Made by a program: the position numbers and the translations under genes
Notes under the pieces: model-generated
Database searches by the model: none
The model's input: the letters and a program-made list of their open reading frames with translations, nothing else
Told to the model about the DNA's origin: nothing
Source of the DNA: Candidatus Odyssella thessalonicensis L13
GTDB taxonomy: Bacteria > Pseudomonadota > Alphaproteobacteria > Paracaedibacterales > Paracaedibacteraceae
Direction: 5' to 3'
Assembly (NCBI RefSeq): GCF_000190415.1
Contig: NZ_AEWF01000002.1
Coordinates: forward strand, 326,081 to 390,080
DNA length: 64,000 nucleotides
Shown here: in pieces, positions 49,095 to 58,095 of the stretch
Layout of the letters: each line of letters begins with the position of its first letter
Position numbering within the stretch: position 1 is the first letter of the stretch

Positions 49095-49414
49095 CTCTTT
49101 TTATCCCCTTAATAATTAAGCTCTGAAATACTTCCTATCCTTAGTTTAGCTACGGCATTTTATTTTGGTCATGCTTTAAAGTAATAAGCGAAGAAAGTTA
49201 ACGGCATGGCTAGGGGATACTATCTGCTTTAATAGAGGATAAAAATGGCCGCCGTATTACCATTTAATGTCAGGTCAAACTAGTAAAAATTTATAAATTG
49301 GTATTCTTAAACTTTAGGGTGTATTTAGCTTGCTCTGCTCTATGATTTGATCTATAAATAAAAGTTTAATTGTGCGAGCTACATTTAATATTTTTAACAA
49401 TAAAGAGAAGACTA
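49095..49414. other. Intergenic region upstream of the class D beta-lactamase, no gene seen
   Basis: This 320-base AT-rich divergent promoter region has no repeat or RNA gene that I can see. The ribosome site of the next gene is AAAGAGAAG. Confidence 0.5.
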
Positions 49415-50272
49415 ATGAAAATAATTGCAAAAATCTCTACTCTTATAACCGGCATTACCATTGCCACAGGGTCCTCCTTTGCCATGGAAGTCACTGCTTC
49501 GAGCCTCAACCCCCTGGGGAGGTCAGGGTTTATAGCAAAGCAAGATGGTGTTGTTATCAAAACAGTAGGAAAATTTGAAGAACGCCGTGCCCCTTTTTCA
49601 ACCTTTAAGGTTCCTTTAGCACTTATGGGATTTGATGCTGGCATTTTGGAAAATAAAGATTCCCCAAGATTGGAATTTAAAGAAGAGTATGAAAAAAATC
49701 TTGGAGACTGGTATACGCATGAGCAAGGGGTAGCCTATGGTTGGTGTCAAGCTCACACTCCAGCAACCTTTATAAAATATTCAGCGGTTTGGTATTCCCA
49801 TCAAATCACCCAACGTCTTGGCGCTGAAAAGTTCAAAGCCTATGTGTCGTCACTTAATTATGGTAATGGCGATGTGGCGGGGACTCCTGGGAAGGATGAC
49901 GGGTTGCTCAATAGCTGGCTCGGGACGTCCCTTGAAATTTCCCCACGTGAGCAAGTAGAATTCCTTGAAAAGCTTCTAGCTAATCGCCTTCCCTTTTCTA
50001 AAGAAGCCCACGAAAAAACGCGTGAAGTTATGGATCGCGGCGAAATCTGGGATGGCTGGAAGCTTTATGGTAAAACCGGCGGTGGCCATGTCAATGATGG
50101 ATGGTTTGTGGGCTGGATTGAGAAAGGCGGTCAGCATATTATTTTTGCCCAATCTCTTGATCTCGATGATCCTGATCTCGATTTAACAGGGGTGACGCGT
50201 CAATCCTCTGTTGGCTTGACGGCTAAAGAACTCATTAAACGTGAACTACAAAGTTTCTGGAAGCAATCTTAG
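49415..50272 (+). CDS. Class D (OXA-type) beta-lactamase
   Basis: This periplasmic serine beta-lactamase would hydrolyse beta-lactams through an acyl-enzyme with a carboxylated lysine. All class D motifs are present: S62-T-F-K65 (FSTFKVPLAL), S123-A-V125 followed by W (KYSAVWYSHQ), Y149-G-N151 (LNYGNGD) and K220-T-G (YGKTGGG). ATG 49415 gives a signal peptide (MKIIAKISTLITGITIATGS) and 285 residues, the usual length. It could instead be a BlaR-type sensor domain, but no receptor part is attached. It stands in the accessory region without mobile-element neighbours and is probably an intrinsic gene. Confidence 0.9.
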   Translation: MKIIAKISTLITGITIATGSSFAMEVTASSLNPLGRSGFIAKQDGVVIKTVGKFEERRAPFSTFKVPLALMGFDAGILENKDSPRLEFKEEYEKNLGDWYTHEQGVAYGWCQAHTPATFIKYSAVWYSHQITQRLGAEKFKAYVSSLNYGNGDVAGTPGKDDGLLNSWLGTSLEISPREQVEFLEKLLANRLPFSKEAHEKTREVMDRGEIWDGWKLYGKTGGGHVNDGWFVGWIEKGGQHIIFAQSLDLDDPDLDLTGVTRQSSVGLTAKELIKRELQSFWKQS

Positions 50273-50535
50273 GTAAGTATCAGCTTAACAAGTTAAGGGG
50301 CGTTGAAGAGAGCATGAATTATCTTTAAAATGCTCCCTAGCTTTTTCTTATATATTTTCCTGCACTCTCTTTAATCAAAGTCCACCTCTCAAGATTAACG
50401 ATCTTCCCATTTTGACGACACTTCTAGCGTCTACCATTAAGTCTTAGACGATAAAAAGTGGGGAGAAATTACTTTGCAATATTCGGCTGCGGTAATATAC
50501 CGTTTGAATTGAATAATAAAGTAAGGAATCGTGTA

Positions 50536-51267
50536 ATGGAATTATCAGTTTTACAAAAAGGTAATATTTATTTTTTCTATCGCCCAAAAGTGCAACATCT
50601 CTTTGCTCATACGATTGATGAGGTACAAGGATTGCTCTTAGTGTTTAAGCCCGTTGACCTAAATAAATATATTATTGTCCGGGTAGGAAAAAAGAAATTG
50701 CCGGAAGATTCCCCTTATTTTGCTTTTGTCGAGAAAGTATGCTCTTCGCTGGAGGACTTAAAAGAGGCCTTTAAGGAGGAACATTATGAAACATCAACGC
50801 AGGAAAATAAAGACGTGGGTGCGGCCCAATGTGTTGGCGAGGGAAAATACTTATTCCTTGACCATGAGCAGCATACGCATTTGTGCTTCCAGCTGACAAA
50901 TATGGCAGCAGCCAGCGACTTACCAAAAGAGTTTCATTTAACCCCCTCCGGAGACTATTTAATCAGCGTTAAAAACCCGCAAAAATCTTCCACTGCTGGT
51001 CTGCCGAGCCAAGAGAAAGCGACCTATCCCTTAGGGCTACAAAATAACTTTGGCGATTATCGGTTTATTCCGCTTAACTCGCCAGAGTATCTAAATTATG
51101 AAGGGGCAGAATTTCTAATTATTGGAAAGAATACTTCTGATATTGAATCTGAAAGCTCTGAAATTCAGAAGTGTTTACAAGAAGTGGCCGCCGATAAGCT
51201 GAATCAAAGTTTTGAGGAGATCGAAAATCCCGATAAGGCCATCGTTAAAGTACTAAGCGATAACTGA
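50536..51267 (+). CDS. Conserved cytoplasmic protein of unknown function
   Basis: ATG 50536 with AAGGA upstream gives 243 residues (the frame is open from GTG 50458). It has a patterned core that looks like a conserved bacterial family: NIYFFYRPKV, YIIVRVGKKKLPED, F-V-E-K-V, GEGKYLFLDHEQHTHLCFQL (with a H-x-x-H-x-H-L motif), SVKNP, YPLGLQNNFGDYRFIPL, YEGAEFLIIGKN. I recall the G-E-G-x-Y...H-x-H-L pattern from proteins annotated as hypothetical, without a known function. The His-rich motif could bind metal; that is a guess. There is no signal peptide. Confidence 0.65.
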   Translation: MELSVLQKGNIYFFYRPKVQHLFAHTIDEVQGLLLVFKPVDLNKYIIVRVGKKKLPEDSPYFAFVEKVCSSLEDLKEAFKEEHYETSTQENKDVGAAQCVGEGKYLFLDHEQHTHLCFQLTNMAAASDLPKEFHLTPSGDYLISVKNPQKSSTAGLPSQEKATYPLGLQNNFGDYRFIPLNSPEYLNYEGAEFLIIGKNTSDIESESSEIQKCLQEVAADKLNQSFEEIENPDKAIVKVLSDN

Positions 51268-51370
51268 TCTATTTAATAAAAATGTGAGCAATTCCTAAGT
51301 TAAGCGGGGTAAGCTTACACTCAAAGGATAAGAGGAATAGGGTTCAATATAAACTAAGGAGGAGCCAATC

Positions 51371-51733
51371 ATGCAAATTAATGTGATCAATAGCATTCGC
51401 GACTGTCGCAATATGCCTTTTCGAATGCCGGGCCAATATAGCGGCTTTCGACTAGTGCACAATAATAAGGATACTTCTTCCATTCATCCCATGCCAGTCT
51501 CTAAAGGAAAGCCAAAATTGACATTGGTGAAAAAGCTGCTTTCTTTAAAAAAAGAAGAGAGCTCCCAAAGGGAAGATTATAAGCTTGATCACCAGAATGA
51601 CCGACCTGATGTGCCTGCAGATGATATGGTGCCGGATCGAGGCCAGAAGAGCATAGATACGGATACCACCGCGCCCTTTGCGCCCGGTGCCGGGGGCGAA
51701 GTTGGCCCCGGTGATGCTTGTGGTGGAGGGTAA
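51371..51733 (+). CDS. Small protein with Gly-rich C-terminal tail
   Basis: This 120-residue product has a very strong ribosome site (TAAGGAGG 8 bases before the ATG), which argues that it is real and well translated. The first half is basic (KGKPKLTLVKKLLSLKKEES), the second acidic and Pro/Gly-rich, ending GAGGEVGPGDACGGG. There is no signal peptide or known domain. The leader-like body and Gly-rich end with one Cys could suggest a modified peptide precursor, but no modifying enzyme is adjacent, so this is speculative. Confidence 0.55.
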   Translation: MQINVINSIRDCRNMPFRMPGQYSGFRLVHNNKDTSSIHPMPVSKGKPKLTLVKKLLSLKKEESSQREDYKLDHQNDRPDVPADDMVPDRGQKSIDTDTTAPFAPGAGGEVGPGDACGGG

Positions 51734-51881
51734 TCTCGGGGGTTAACTTCGAATTTTTAAGCCGTAAGAGCTTTGCCTACGAGGGACTCAAGTTTTCTCA
51801 GTGAGTACAGTAAGATCTTTAAGCTAAACTTTTATCCCTTAAACGCTAGAGGATTAACTAACCTGCAGTTAAAACTGGGAT

Positions 51882-53378
51882 TCAGGTACCACAAAAAGTT
51901 TGCAGAACTTCTTCGCCGGGACTAGGCGGGAGCATGTACTCATAATTCTCAGGCTGTTCTACGTAAGGACGAGATAGCACTGAAATTAAACGCTTGGCTA
52001 AGGAAAGATCATTATGCTCTACTGCTGCTTTAATAGCTTGTTCTACGCGATGATTGCGAGGAATAAAAACTGGATTAGCTGCTGCCATAATTGCAACCGT
52101 TTGTAACTTGTTCTGATTTTCCTGAGACAGCCTTGCTCGCCACGCCTTCAGCCAAGTCTCCAACCCTGGCTCTTGACCTAAGAGATTTTTAAGGTCTTTG
52201 CTGTCAGCAGCAGCGTCGATGGCAGGGCGTAAATAATAAAAGCTCAGAGTGTAATCAGCTTTATTGGTTCTCATTAATCTCAAAAATTCTTGAATTAGAG
52301 GGAGGTCCACAGTTGAAGGCTGCGATAGGCCAAGCTTGCTAGCCATATTGTTAAGCCAGTGCTCTTGGTAAGCGGTTTGGAAAAGCTGGATGAGTTCAGC
52401 TTTCGTTTGTTTGGCTTGATCCTCCTCAAAAGCAAGCATAAATAATAAGCATTCAATCAAACTCCCTATATTCCATTGCGCAATAGGCGGCTGGTTGGCA
52501 TAGGCATAACGGCCATAGTAATCAATGGAACTATAGACAGTATTGGGATCATAGGTATCCATAAATGCGCATGGGCCATAGTCAATGGTTTCACCCGTAA
52601 TTGATGTGTTATCGGTATTCATGACCCCATGAATAAACCCTACTTGCATCCATTTGGCTACAAGGTAAGCTTGAGCTTGAATAACAGCTTTCAATAAATA
52701 AAGATAAGGATTAGCAGCATGCTTGGCGTCAGGATAATGGCGATCAATGGCGTAATCCGCCAAAAGTTTTAAAGCAGCCACGTCCTGCCGCGCTGCAAAG
52801 TATTCAAAAGTTCCGATGCGTATATGGCTAGAAGCCACGCGAGTTAACACAGCGCCTGGCAGCAGAGTTTCGCGCCTAACCAATTCGCCACTCTTGATCA
52901 CGGCCAAAGAGCGAGTGGTTGTTATGCCCAGTGCCTGCATCGCTTCACTGATAATGTATTCGCGCAGGACTGGACCTAACGCTGCGCGTCCATCTCCCCG
53001 TCGAGAAAATTGAGTTCTGCCTGATCCTTTCAATTGGATGTCGCGCCGCTTGCCATGGATATCAATAATCTCCCCCAACAAAATAGCACGTCCATCGCCT
53101 AGTTGGGGGACAAAATGCCCAAATTGGTGGCCCGCATAAGCTAATGCAATGGGCTGGGTTCCTTTGGGGACGTGATTGCCTGAGAAGATCGCGGTAATCT
53201 TATCTGTGGTCAGTGTTTGTAAATTTAAGCCTAATTCTGCTGCGAGATCTGTATTCAATAACAGTATTTCTGGCTTGTTAACAGGGGTAGGGGCAATGTG
53301 TTGATAAAATTTATCTGGTAAGTCTAGGTAGCTATTTTCAAATCTTAGCACATTATGTTTTTTAGTATAAGCTATCAT
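51882..53378 (-). CDS. selO: Protein adenylyltransferase SelO (YdiU/UPF0061)
   Basis: SelO is a pseudokinase-fold enzyme that transfers AMP to Ser, Thr or Tyr of target proteins, linked to redox stress. The 498-residue sequence is full length and shows YAGHQFGHFVPQLGDGRAIL, LKGSGRTQFSRRGDGRAALG, the catalytic-loop equivalent HGVMNTDNTSITGETIDYGP and the C-terminal Cys in LQTFCGT, which corresponds to the conserved Cys or selenocysteine. The start is ATG 53378. It is a single gene, with no neighbour of linked function. Confidence 0.95.
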   Translation of the reverse strand: MIAYTKKHNVLRFENSYLDLPDKFYQHIAPTPVNKPEILLLNTDLAAELGLNLQTLTTDKITAIFSGNHVPKGTQPIALAYAGHQFGHFVPQLGDGRAILLGEIIDIHGKRRDIQLKGSGRTQFSRRGDGRAALGPVLREYIISEAMQALGITTTRSLAVIKSGELVRRETLLPGAVLTRVASSHIRIGTFEYFAARQDVAALKLLADYAIDRHYPDAKHAANPYLYLLKAVIQAQAYLVAKWMQVGFIHGVMNTDNTSITGETIDYGPCAFMDTYDPNTVYSSIDYYGRYAYANQPPIAQWNIGSLIECLLFMLAFEEDQAKQTKAELIQLFQTAYQEHWLNNMASKLGLSQPSTVDLPLIQEFLRLMRTNKADYTLSFYYLRPAIDAAADSKDLKNLLGQEPGLETWLKAWRARLSQENQNKLQTVAIMAAANPVFIPRNHRVEQAIKAAVEHNDLSLAKRLISVLSRPYVEQPENYEYMLPPSPGEEVLQTFCGT

Positions 53379-53713
53379 CTTGCTTTAGCTCCTCTTATTT
53401 ATAGTTTAAGGACCTGTTAAAGGACAATATGATCCGCTATATCAATGTACTCGATAGGTCCTCTTATTAAAGCTACCCTGCAGGAAATATACCATACCAG
53501 GATAATATTTTGTATTTCCTATTTTTTAGCATAATAATACCATAGATATTATGTTTTGAGGCCTGCTTACTTGCTAATACTTTAAATTAAAAAAGTCTTT
53601 CTATTAACCTATACGATACTCATCTATGTTTCTAAATTAAAAGTTGTACCAGCTGTATTTTATTGATGCAGATAAAATACAGAAATTGAAAGGTAAAATT
53701 GGGGAGAAGTACA
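53379..53713. other. Intergenic region between selO and the KGG gene, no gene seen
   Basis: A 335-base very AT-rich divergent promoter region. GGGGAGAAG just before 53714 is the ribosome site of the next gene. Nothing else stands out. Confidence 0.5.
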
Positions 53714-54112
53714 ATGGTAAATAAAACAAATGATACTAAGAAGACAGATCAACGCGAAGATGGTAATACAAAAAAAGGTTTCGCGTCTATGCCCGAAGAA
53801 AAAGTCCAAGAGATCGCCAGTAAAGGTGGACACGCCAGTGCTGAAAGAGCCGGCCATGAAGGTATGGCTGAGCGGGGCCGCTTGGGCGGACAAGCTAGAG
53901 CTGAAGAGCTAGGCTCGGAAGGATATGCCGAAATGGGTCGTAAAGGAGGTCAAGTTAGTTCTGAAAAAGCTGGCCACGAGGGTATGGCCGAGCGTGGTCG
54001 TAAAGGGGGACAGGTAAGCTCTGAAAAAGCTGGTCACGAAGGTATGGCTGAGCGTGGTCGTAAAGGCGGGCATGCAAGCCATAGTGGACGCGGCACTAAA
54101 GATAAAGAATAA
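53714..54112 (+). CDS. KGG-repeat stress-induced protein (Con-10/YciG/GsiB-like)
   Basis: This hydrophilic 132-residue protein has tandem KGG motifs: SKGGHASAERAGHEGMAERG, LGGQARAEELGSEGYAEMG, then two near-identical RKGGQVSSEKAGHEGMAERG units and RKGGHAS. This is the stress-induced KGG family (YciG, GsiB, fungal Con-10), thought to protect against desiccation or general stress. The repeats are also near-identical at DNA level (about 63 bases per unit, 53940-54070), so copy number may vary. ATG 53714 is preferred to an upstream start because of GGGGAG. The protein is cytoplasmic. Confidence 0.9.
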   Translation: MVNKTNDTKKTDQREDGNTKKGFASMPEEKVQEIASKGGHASAERAGHEGMAERGRLGGQARAEELGSEGYAEMGRKGGQVSSEKAGHEGMAERGRKGGQVSSEKAGHEGMAERGRKGGHASHSGRGTKDKE

Positions 54113-54149
54113 TAGCGGAACTTATTTCTAGAGAAGCTGAAAGTTGTTA

Positions 54150-54200
54150 GTTAAGGCGTGCCCAACAAACCCCTCCGATTAAAACTGGGCGCGCCTTAAC
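54150..54200. ncRNA. Long perfect hairpin with CCTCC in the loop, possible small RNA or terminator
   Basis: GTTAAGGCGTGCCCA (54150-54164) pairs with TGGGCGCGCCTTAAC (54186-54200): 15 bp with one G-T pair. The 21-base loop contains CCCCTCC on the + strand, an anti-Shine-Dalgarno-like motif known from alphaproteobacterial small RNAs. No T run follows, so an independent transcript is unproven. It also sits between convergent genes and could limit read-through. Confidence 0.35.
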
Positions 54201-54386
54201 GAGCGCTCTGGTGTCAGTTGCGCTACAAATGCCGGCAATCATCTGCAGGCTTTTAACTGCCAGGGTTGGCATCGCAAAGATCGGTAGAGAGATTCAGATT
54301 TTCACTTTTTATATTAGAGCATATTATAATAATAAACGTAGAAGGATACTTCTTAAGTGAGCCAGATCTAAGAAGATGCCCATCTC

Positions 54387-55241
54387 TTAATGCTCCTGCT
54401 CTAAACTAGAGACAATATAATCAGCTAGTACTTTGCCAGCCCGTGAAATGGAATCACGTTTGAGAAGAGCAATTTCTGCATCATTCAGTCTGGGTAATCT
54501 AATATCTTCATGCAGAGGGACTATGCCATTAGGGAGCATGTTTGACGGGAGAACGGTAATGCCTAATCCTGCCTTAACGGCTGCTAGAGTTCCAGCAAGG
54601 CTCGGGCTGGTGTAGGTGATGCGCCAGGACTTTTTACCTTTATCCAAAGCAGCCAAAGCTCGACTGCGATAAATACATGGCTGTGGTGATAGCACGAGAG
54701 GGAGAGGAAATTCCGGATGCCACTGCGGGGCAGCAACCCAGATAAGGGGTTCTCGCCACACCTTAGTGCCGCCCTTAACTTGATGAGGATCACGTTTAAC
54801 TAAAACTATATCATAAGCGTCCTGGTGGAAGCCTTGCAAAAGATTAAGGGTTAGATCACATTTAACGTTTAACTGTACACGCGGATGATGCTTACGAAAG
54901 TTGGCCAAGACCTGCGGTAAGTAATGGGTGGCAAAATCCTCAGGAGTCCCTAAATGAATTTCACCCTCAATATCAGGCTCCTGAAGACGGCTAAAAGCTT
55001 CAGCTTGCAGCTGGATAATCTGTTTAGCATAATTAAGAAAGATTTCGCCTTTTTCTGTTAAGGTGACGGACCGGCTATGACGTTGGAGGACCTCGCAACC
55101 AAGAGTGTCTTCTAAGCGTTTAATTTGTAGGCTGAGGGCCGATTGCGTGCGTCCGACTATATAGGCGGCCTTGCTAAAAGTGCCAGTTTCGGCAATAGCA
55201 ATAAAGCTTCTTAACAAGGCTGTGTCGAGAGTCGTCATCAT
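54387..55241 (-). CDS. LysR-family transcriptional regulator
   Basis: The N-terminal winged helix-turn-helix (LLRSFIAIAETGTFSKAAYI, GRTQSALSLQIKRLEDTLGC, LTEKGEIFLNYAKQI) is diagnostic of LysR proteins. The C-terminal effector domain (GEIHLGTPEDFATHYLPQVL, VKAGLGITVLPSNML) would bind a small molecule. It is divergent from an SbtA-like permease gene, the standard LysR-target arrangement, so it probably controls that gene. The length of 284 residues is slightly short of the usual ~300. Confidence 0.94.
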   Translation of the reverse strand: MMTTLDTALLRSFIAIAETGTFSKAAYIVGRTQSALSLQIKRLEDTLGCEVLQRHSRSVTLTEKGEIFLNYAKQIIQLQAEAFSRLQEPDIEGEIHLGTPEDFATHYLPQVLANFRKHHPRVQLNVKCDLTLNLLQGFHQDAYDIVLVKRDPHQVKGGTKVWREPLIWVAAPQWHPEFPLPLVLSPQPCIYRSRALAALDKGKKSWRITYTSPSLAGTLAAVKAGLGITVLPSNMLPNGIVPLHEDIRLPRLNDAEIALLKRDSISRAGKVLADYIVSSLEQEH

Positions 55242-55258
55242 GTCTATAATTATAACTC

Positions 55259-55269
55259 ATAGTTACTAT
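55259..55269. promoter_or_regulatory. Possible LysR operator in divergent promoter region
   Basis: ATAGTTACTAT is a perfect 11-base palindrome between the lysR-type gene and the permease, with a related ACTATTA nearby. LysR sites are often short interrupted palindromes of the form T-N11-A. Confidence 0.35.
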
Positions 55270-55343
55270 TAAAACTATTAATTTTTCTTATGATAGTCCC
55301 TGCTCTATGATGGCTAATTATTAATCTAATTGATTTCAAAGTT

Positions 55344-56333
55344 ATGGATATTATAACCGCTTTATCATGTAATTTATTGTCACCTGCTATCCTTTTCTTT
55401 GTTTTAGGTGTTATTGCAGGCAAAGCAAAAGTTGATATTCATTTCTCTGATCAATTAGAGCGATATCTCTCTCTTTATTTAATGATTGCAGTTGGCCTTA
55501 AAGGGGGAGTCGCTATAGCTAATATTTCTGATCCTTGTTTACTACAGAGAAATATTATTTTTACTTTCTTAGTGTCGATGTTACTTGGGTTCCTAATCCC
55601 TATATTCGGGGTGTTGCTGCTAAGACTTACTACCCAGGTAGACAAGATGACGGCAATTGCGCTCGCGGCACATTATGGATCAATTAGTATTATTACCTTC
55701 ACTTCAGCTATCAGCTTTTTAAAGGTACAAGGAGTTAGCTATCAAGGATATATGGTTGCTTTGGCCGCATTAATGGAAATACCTGGGATTATTGCAGCAA
55801 TACTGCTTATGCGCCTATATAAAATACATGCTTCAAGGGATGTATTATCTGATCGGCCTCTAATCAAAGAGATAGCAAGCAATACTGCTGTATTTTTCCT
55901 GCTAGGCGGGTTAGGGGTGGGCTATCTGACTGGAGCCCAAGGGATGGAGAAACTAGGGGGAGTCTTTGTGACCCCGTTTCAAGGTATGCTGGCTCTTTTT
56001 CTTTTAAGCATGGGAGTTAAGGTAGCCAGAAAATTATCACCTTTAAAAGGCTTTACTCTGCCCTTAGTTTTATTTGGAGTATATATGCCTCTGATAGCCT
56101 GCATAATTGGTCTTCTTATAAGCAAAGTCCTTGAGCATGATTTGGGGACGGCTACTCTTTTTATGGTTCTGTGTGCAAGTGCCTCTTATATTGCGGTGCC
56201 CGGGGCCATGAAAATGGTATTACCTGAAGCTCAAGAGTCTATCTACCTAACGATTGCTCTCGTCATTACTTTTCCCTTTAATATTGTGGTGGGAATACCA
56301 TGTTATTATTCATTGGCAGCACTTGTCCTCTAA
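55344..56333 (+). CDS. SbtA-like sodium-dependent bicarbonate permease
   Basis: This 329-residue inner-membrane protein with ~10 helices matches the SbtA/DUF897 family: LLSPAILFFVLGVIAGKAKV at the start, LYLMIAVGLKGGVAIAN, ALAAHYGSISIITFTSAISF, SYQGYMVALAALMEIPGIIA, and LCASASYIAVPGAMKMVLPE near the end. SbtA imports bicarbonate with sodium in cyanobacteria. In heterotrophs the transport role is less clear; it could supply bicarbonate for carboxylases such as acetyl-CoA carboxylase. No SbtB-like partner lies next to it. The LysR gene upstream probably regulates it. Confidence 0.9.
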   Translation: MDIITALSCNLLSPAILFFVLGVIAGKAKVDIHFSDQLERYLSLYLMIAVGLKGGVAIANISDPCLLQRNIIFTFLVSMLLGFLIPIFGVLLLRLTTQVDKMTAIALAAHYGSISIITFTSAISFLKVQGVSYQGYMVALAALMEIPGIIAAILLMRLYKIHASRDVLSDRPLIKEIASNTAVFFLLGGLGVGYLTGAQGMEKLGGVFVTPFQGMLALFLLSMGVKVARKLSPLKGFTLPLVLFGVYMPLIACIIGLLISKVLEHDLGTATLFMVLCASASYIAVPGAMKMVLPEAQESIYLTIALVITFPFNIVVGIPCYYSLAALVL

Positions 56334-56389
56334 CATTTGTTCTGACAAATCAAGGGCAAGACACAGAGGCAAATACCTTCATTCCAGTT

Positions 56390-57472
56390 TTAATCACTCT
56401 CTGAGCCTGCATCAATACCTCGGCCAATATCCTGAATCTTCTTCCTGAACTTATAATTCTCATAAGTTTTTTGTTCGCTGTAATATTTCATACTATTACA
56501 AAAATACTGTGCAGCTTCGGTAGCCACGAGTAAGATTGATAAAGTGAGTGAGGCTGCCTCCTCGCTGGACAAATCAGCAATAACAATCACCAGTTGGGCC
56601 AGACTAAGAGCAACCTCGGCAAACCAGAAAAATGGATAAGTGTTGTGCCAAAACAGATCAGAAGCTGTATAATATATTTTCTCGCACAGGGTCAGATCTG
56701 TGAGCTGCTGCATTTCCTTTTCTAAACTGGTAATGCGCTCTGAGCGAGGGTGATAAAGTTGCTTGAGCGCATTAATATCCTCTAATTTGATCGGAGTCAG
56801 AGCATTTATATGGAGCTTTGGTGTGGTGTTTTTAACGCATTTAGCCAGAGCTTTTGTTTGCTTTCTTTCAATTTCTTGATCATATCGCTTTTCTAGATCA
56901 CGGAGGTTTTTTTGATGGCGGATAGCTTTAGTAATCGCATAATCCTGAATGGTCTCACAGGTCTCACCAATCGTCTGTAAAATCGCAATCCATAACAGTA
57001 AATTATCCTTAACCTCAGCATCAAAGCCGCCAAAGGCTGCTAAAGGGATGAGCGAGCGCCGACCATAATTGCTAAGACTGGCAAGGGTACTTGTTCCCGC
57101 TTGCGTAAAAGTCCAAAATACCCGAGAAAGAATATGAAACTCGCTGAAACACTTGATGCCGCAAAACTTGATGCAGCAGGCGCGAGTGATCTGCTCTTCA
57201 AGATCCTCTTTCTCGGCTGCCTCCTTGGTAAGTGTTGTTAGCATTGGTTGCAGAAGATCGTATAGGCTTAAATAAAGAGAGTCATTCTCTGTTTCTGGGG
57301 CTCTAATGGGTCGCTCTTGTATAGAGCCTTGATCTAAAGGAGGCTCAGTTTGTAGTCGCTCTAAATGGCCTTGAGGCAAAGTCTCCATTTCTTGCTCTTC
57401 CTGGGCTTGGCAAAGGTTAGATAGCAAGCTGATGGTGACAGCCATTATCAGATATATAAGGTGTGTTAACAT
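56390..57472 (-). CDS. Exported membrane-associated protein of unknown function
   Basis: The 360-residue product starts with a signal peptide (MLTHLIYLIMAVTISLLSNLCQA) followed by an acidic linker. A Cys-rich hydrophobic part (ITRACCIKFCGIKCFSEF) and several long hydrophobic helices (NLLLWIAILQTIGETCETIQ, FFWFAEVALSLAQLVIVIAD, LTLSILLVATEAAQYFC) are separated by a charged coiled stretch (NLRDLEKRYDQEIERKQTKA). The helices could insert in a membrane, for example in a host compartment. No family is recognised. Its layout is like the interrupted protein at 40873 and the protein at 46719. Confidence 0.6.
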   Translation of the reverse strand: MLTHLIYLIMAVTISLLSNLCQAQEEQEMETLPQGHLERLQTEPPLDQGSIQERPIRAPETENDSLYLSLYDLLQPMLTTLTKEAAEKEDLEEQITRACCIKFCGIKCFSEFHILSRVFWTFTQAGTSTLASLSNYGRRSLIPLAAFGGFDAEVKDNLLLWIAILQTIGETCETIQDYAITKAIRHQKNLRDLEKRYDQEIERKQTKALAKCVKNTTPKLHINALTPIKLEDINALKQLYHPRSERITSLEKEMQQLTDLTLCEKIYYTASDLFWHNTYPFFWFAEVALSLAQLVIVIADLSSEEAASLTLSILLVATEAAQYFCNSMKYYSEQKTYENYKFRKKIQDIGRGIDAGSESD

Positions 57473-57909
57473 GTGCCCTCCCGTTATTTATTTTAGAAGA
57501 ACATGAATTAACAGCCTGCTCAATCAGTTCCTCATTTCTTAATAGTTAAGCTGCACTTTTCTAGGGCGGAGACTGATAATCTCTTTCTCTTATTCATAAA
57601 GGGGCTTTTGAAGGAGACGAAGACAGCCGTGCTAAAGGGGAACAAAGCTATCGGTCTTTCATTTCTTCACTTTTCTTCTCAATAAATGCAGTATCTCTGA
57701 AACAGGGTCAACTTCTTAGAGGGATAGTGGAAAAAGGGGCAGGCAATCACTAGAGACCCTTCTAAGAGTTAAGAACTATATCTTGTGAACAAATGATATT
57801 ATCACGAGGTTTTCTCAAAGGTAATCGGAATTCCCACAATAATAGCCTCATAACGCAATAGGGGCACGAGGAGTAGTAATACGATGAGAAAAGTATGAGG
57901 AGGAAAGGG
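57473..57909. other. Intergenic region before the attachment site, no gene seen
   Basis: These 437 bases have no credible coding frame. They lie between the exported unknown gene and the tRNA fragment and so probably mark the junction between core sequence and the inserted element. Confidence 0.5.
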
Positions 57910-57956
57910 TGGTGCCGGTTGTCGGACTTGAACCAACGACCTACTGATTACAAATG
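57910..57956 (-). other. 3' fragment of tRNA-Thr(TGT): probable integration site (att)
   Basis: The minus strand reads from an anticodon loop TTTGTAA through TCAGT, a perfect T arm (GTTGG, TTCAAGT, CCGAC), an acceptor strand AACCGGC, A and CCA. The expected 5' anticodon arm (ACTGA) is ACTCA, and no D arm or 5' acceptor strand follows, so similarity stops in the anticodon stem. Such 3' tRNA halves are crossover sites of tyrosine integrases, and one lies 140 bases away. Confidence 0.72.
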
Positions 57957-58095
57957 AGTGGGTTATTTTCTTTACTAAATTTTACTAGCTTTAATAGGCC
58001 TTGATATTGCTTGGTTTTTATCGTAATACTCTTTTATCTTGTTTAATAAATTTTGACCATTTTTAATGTAAATGGTAGCACCAGGGTAGCACTAT

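Noticed and set aside
53940..54070. Regular DNA repeats that could suggest a CRISPR or satellite array
   Set aside because: The repeats are in frame and encode the KGG protein motif; there are no unique spacers. No CRISPR array is seen anywhere in the window.
57910..57980. Complete tRNA-Thr gene
   Set aside because: Only the 3' half is present; the anticodon stem is mismatched and no D arm or 5' acceptor strand follows, so it is an attachment-site fragment.
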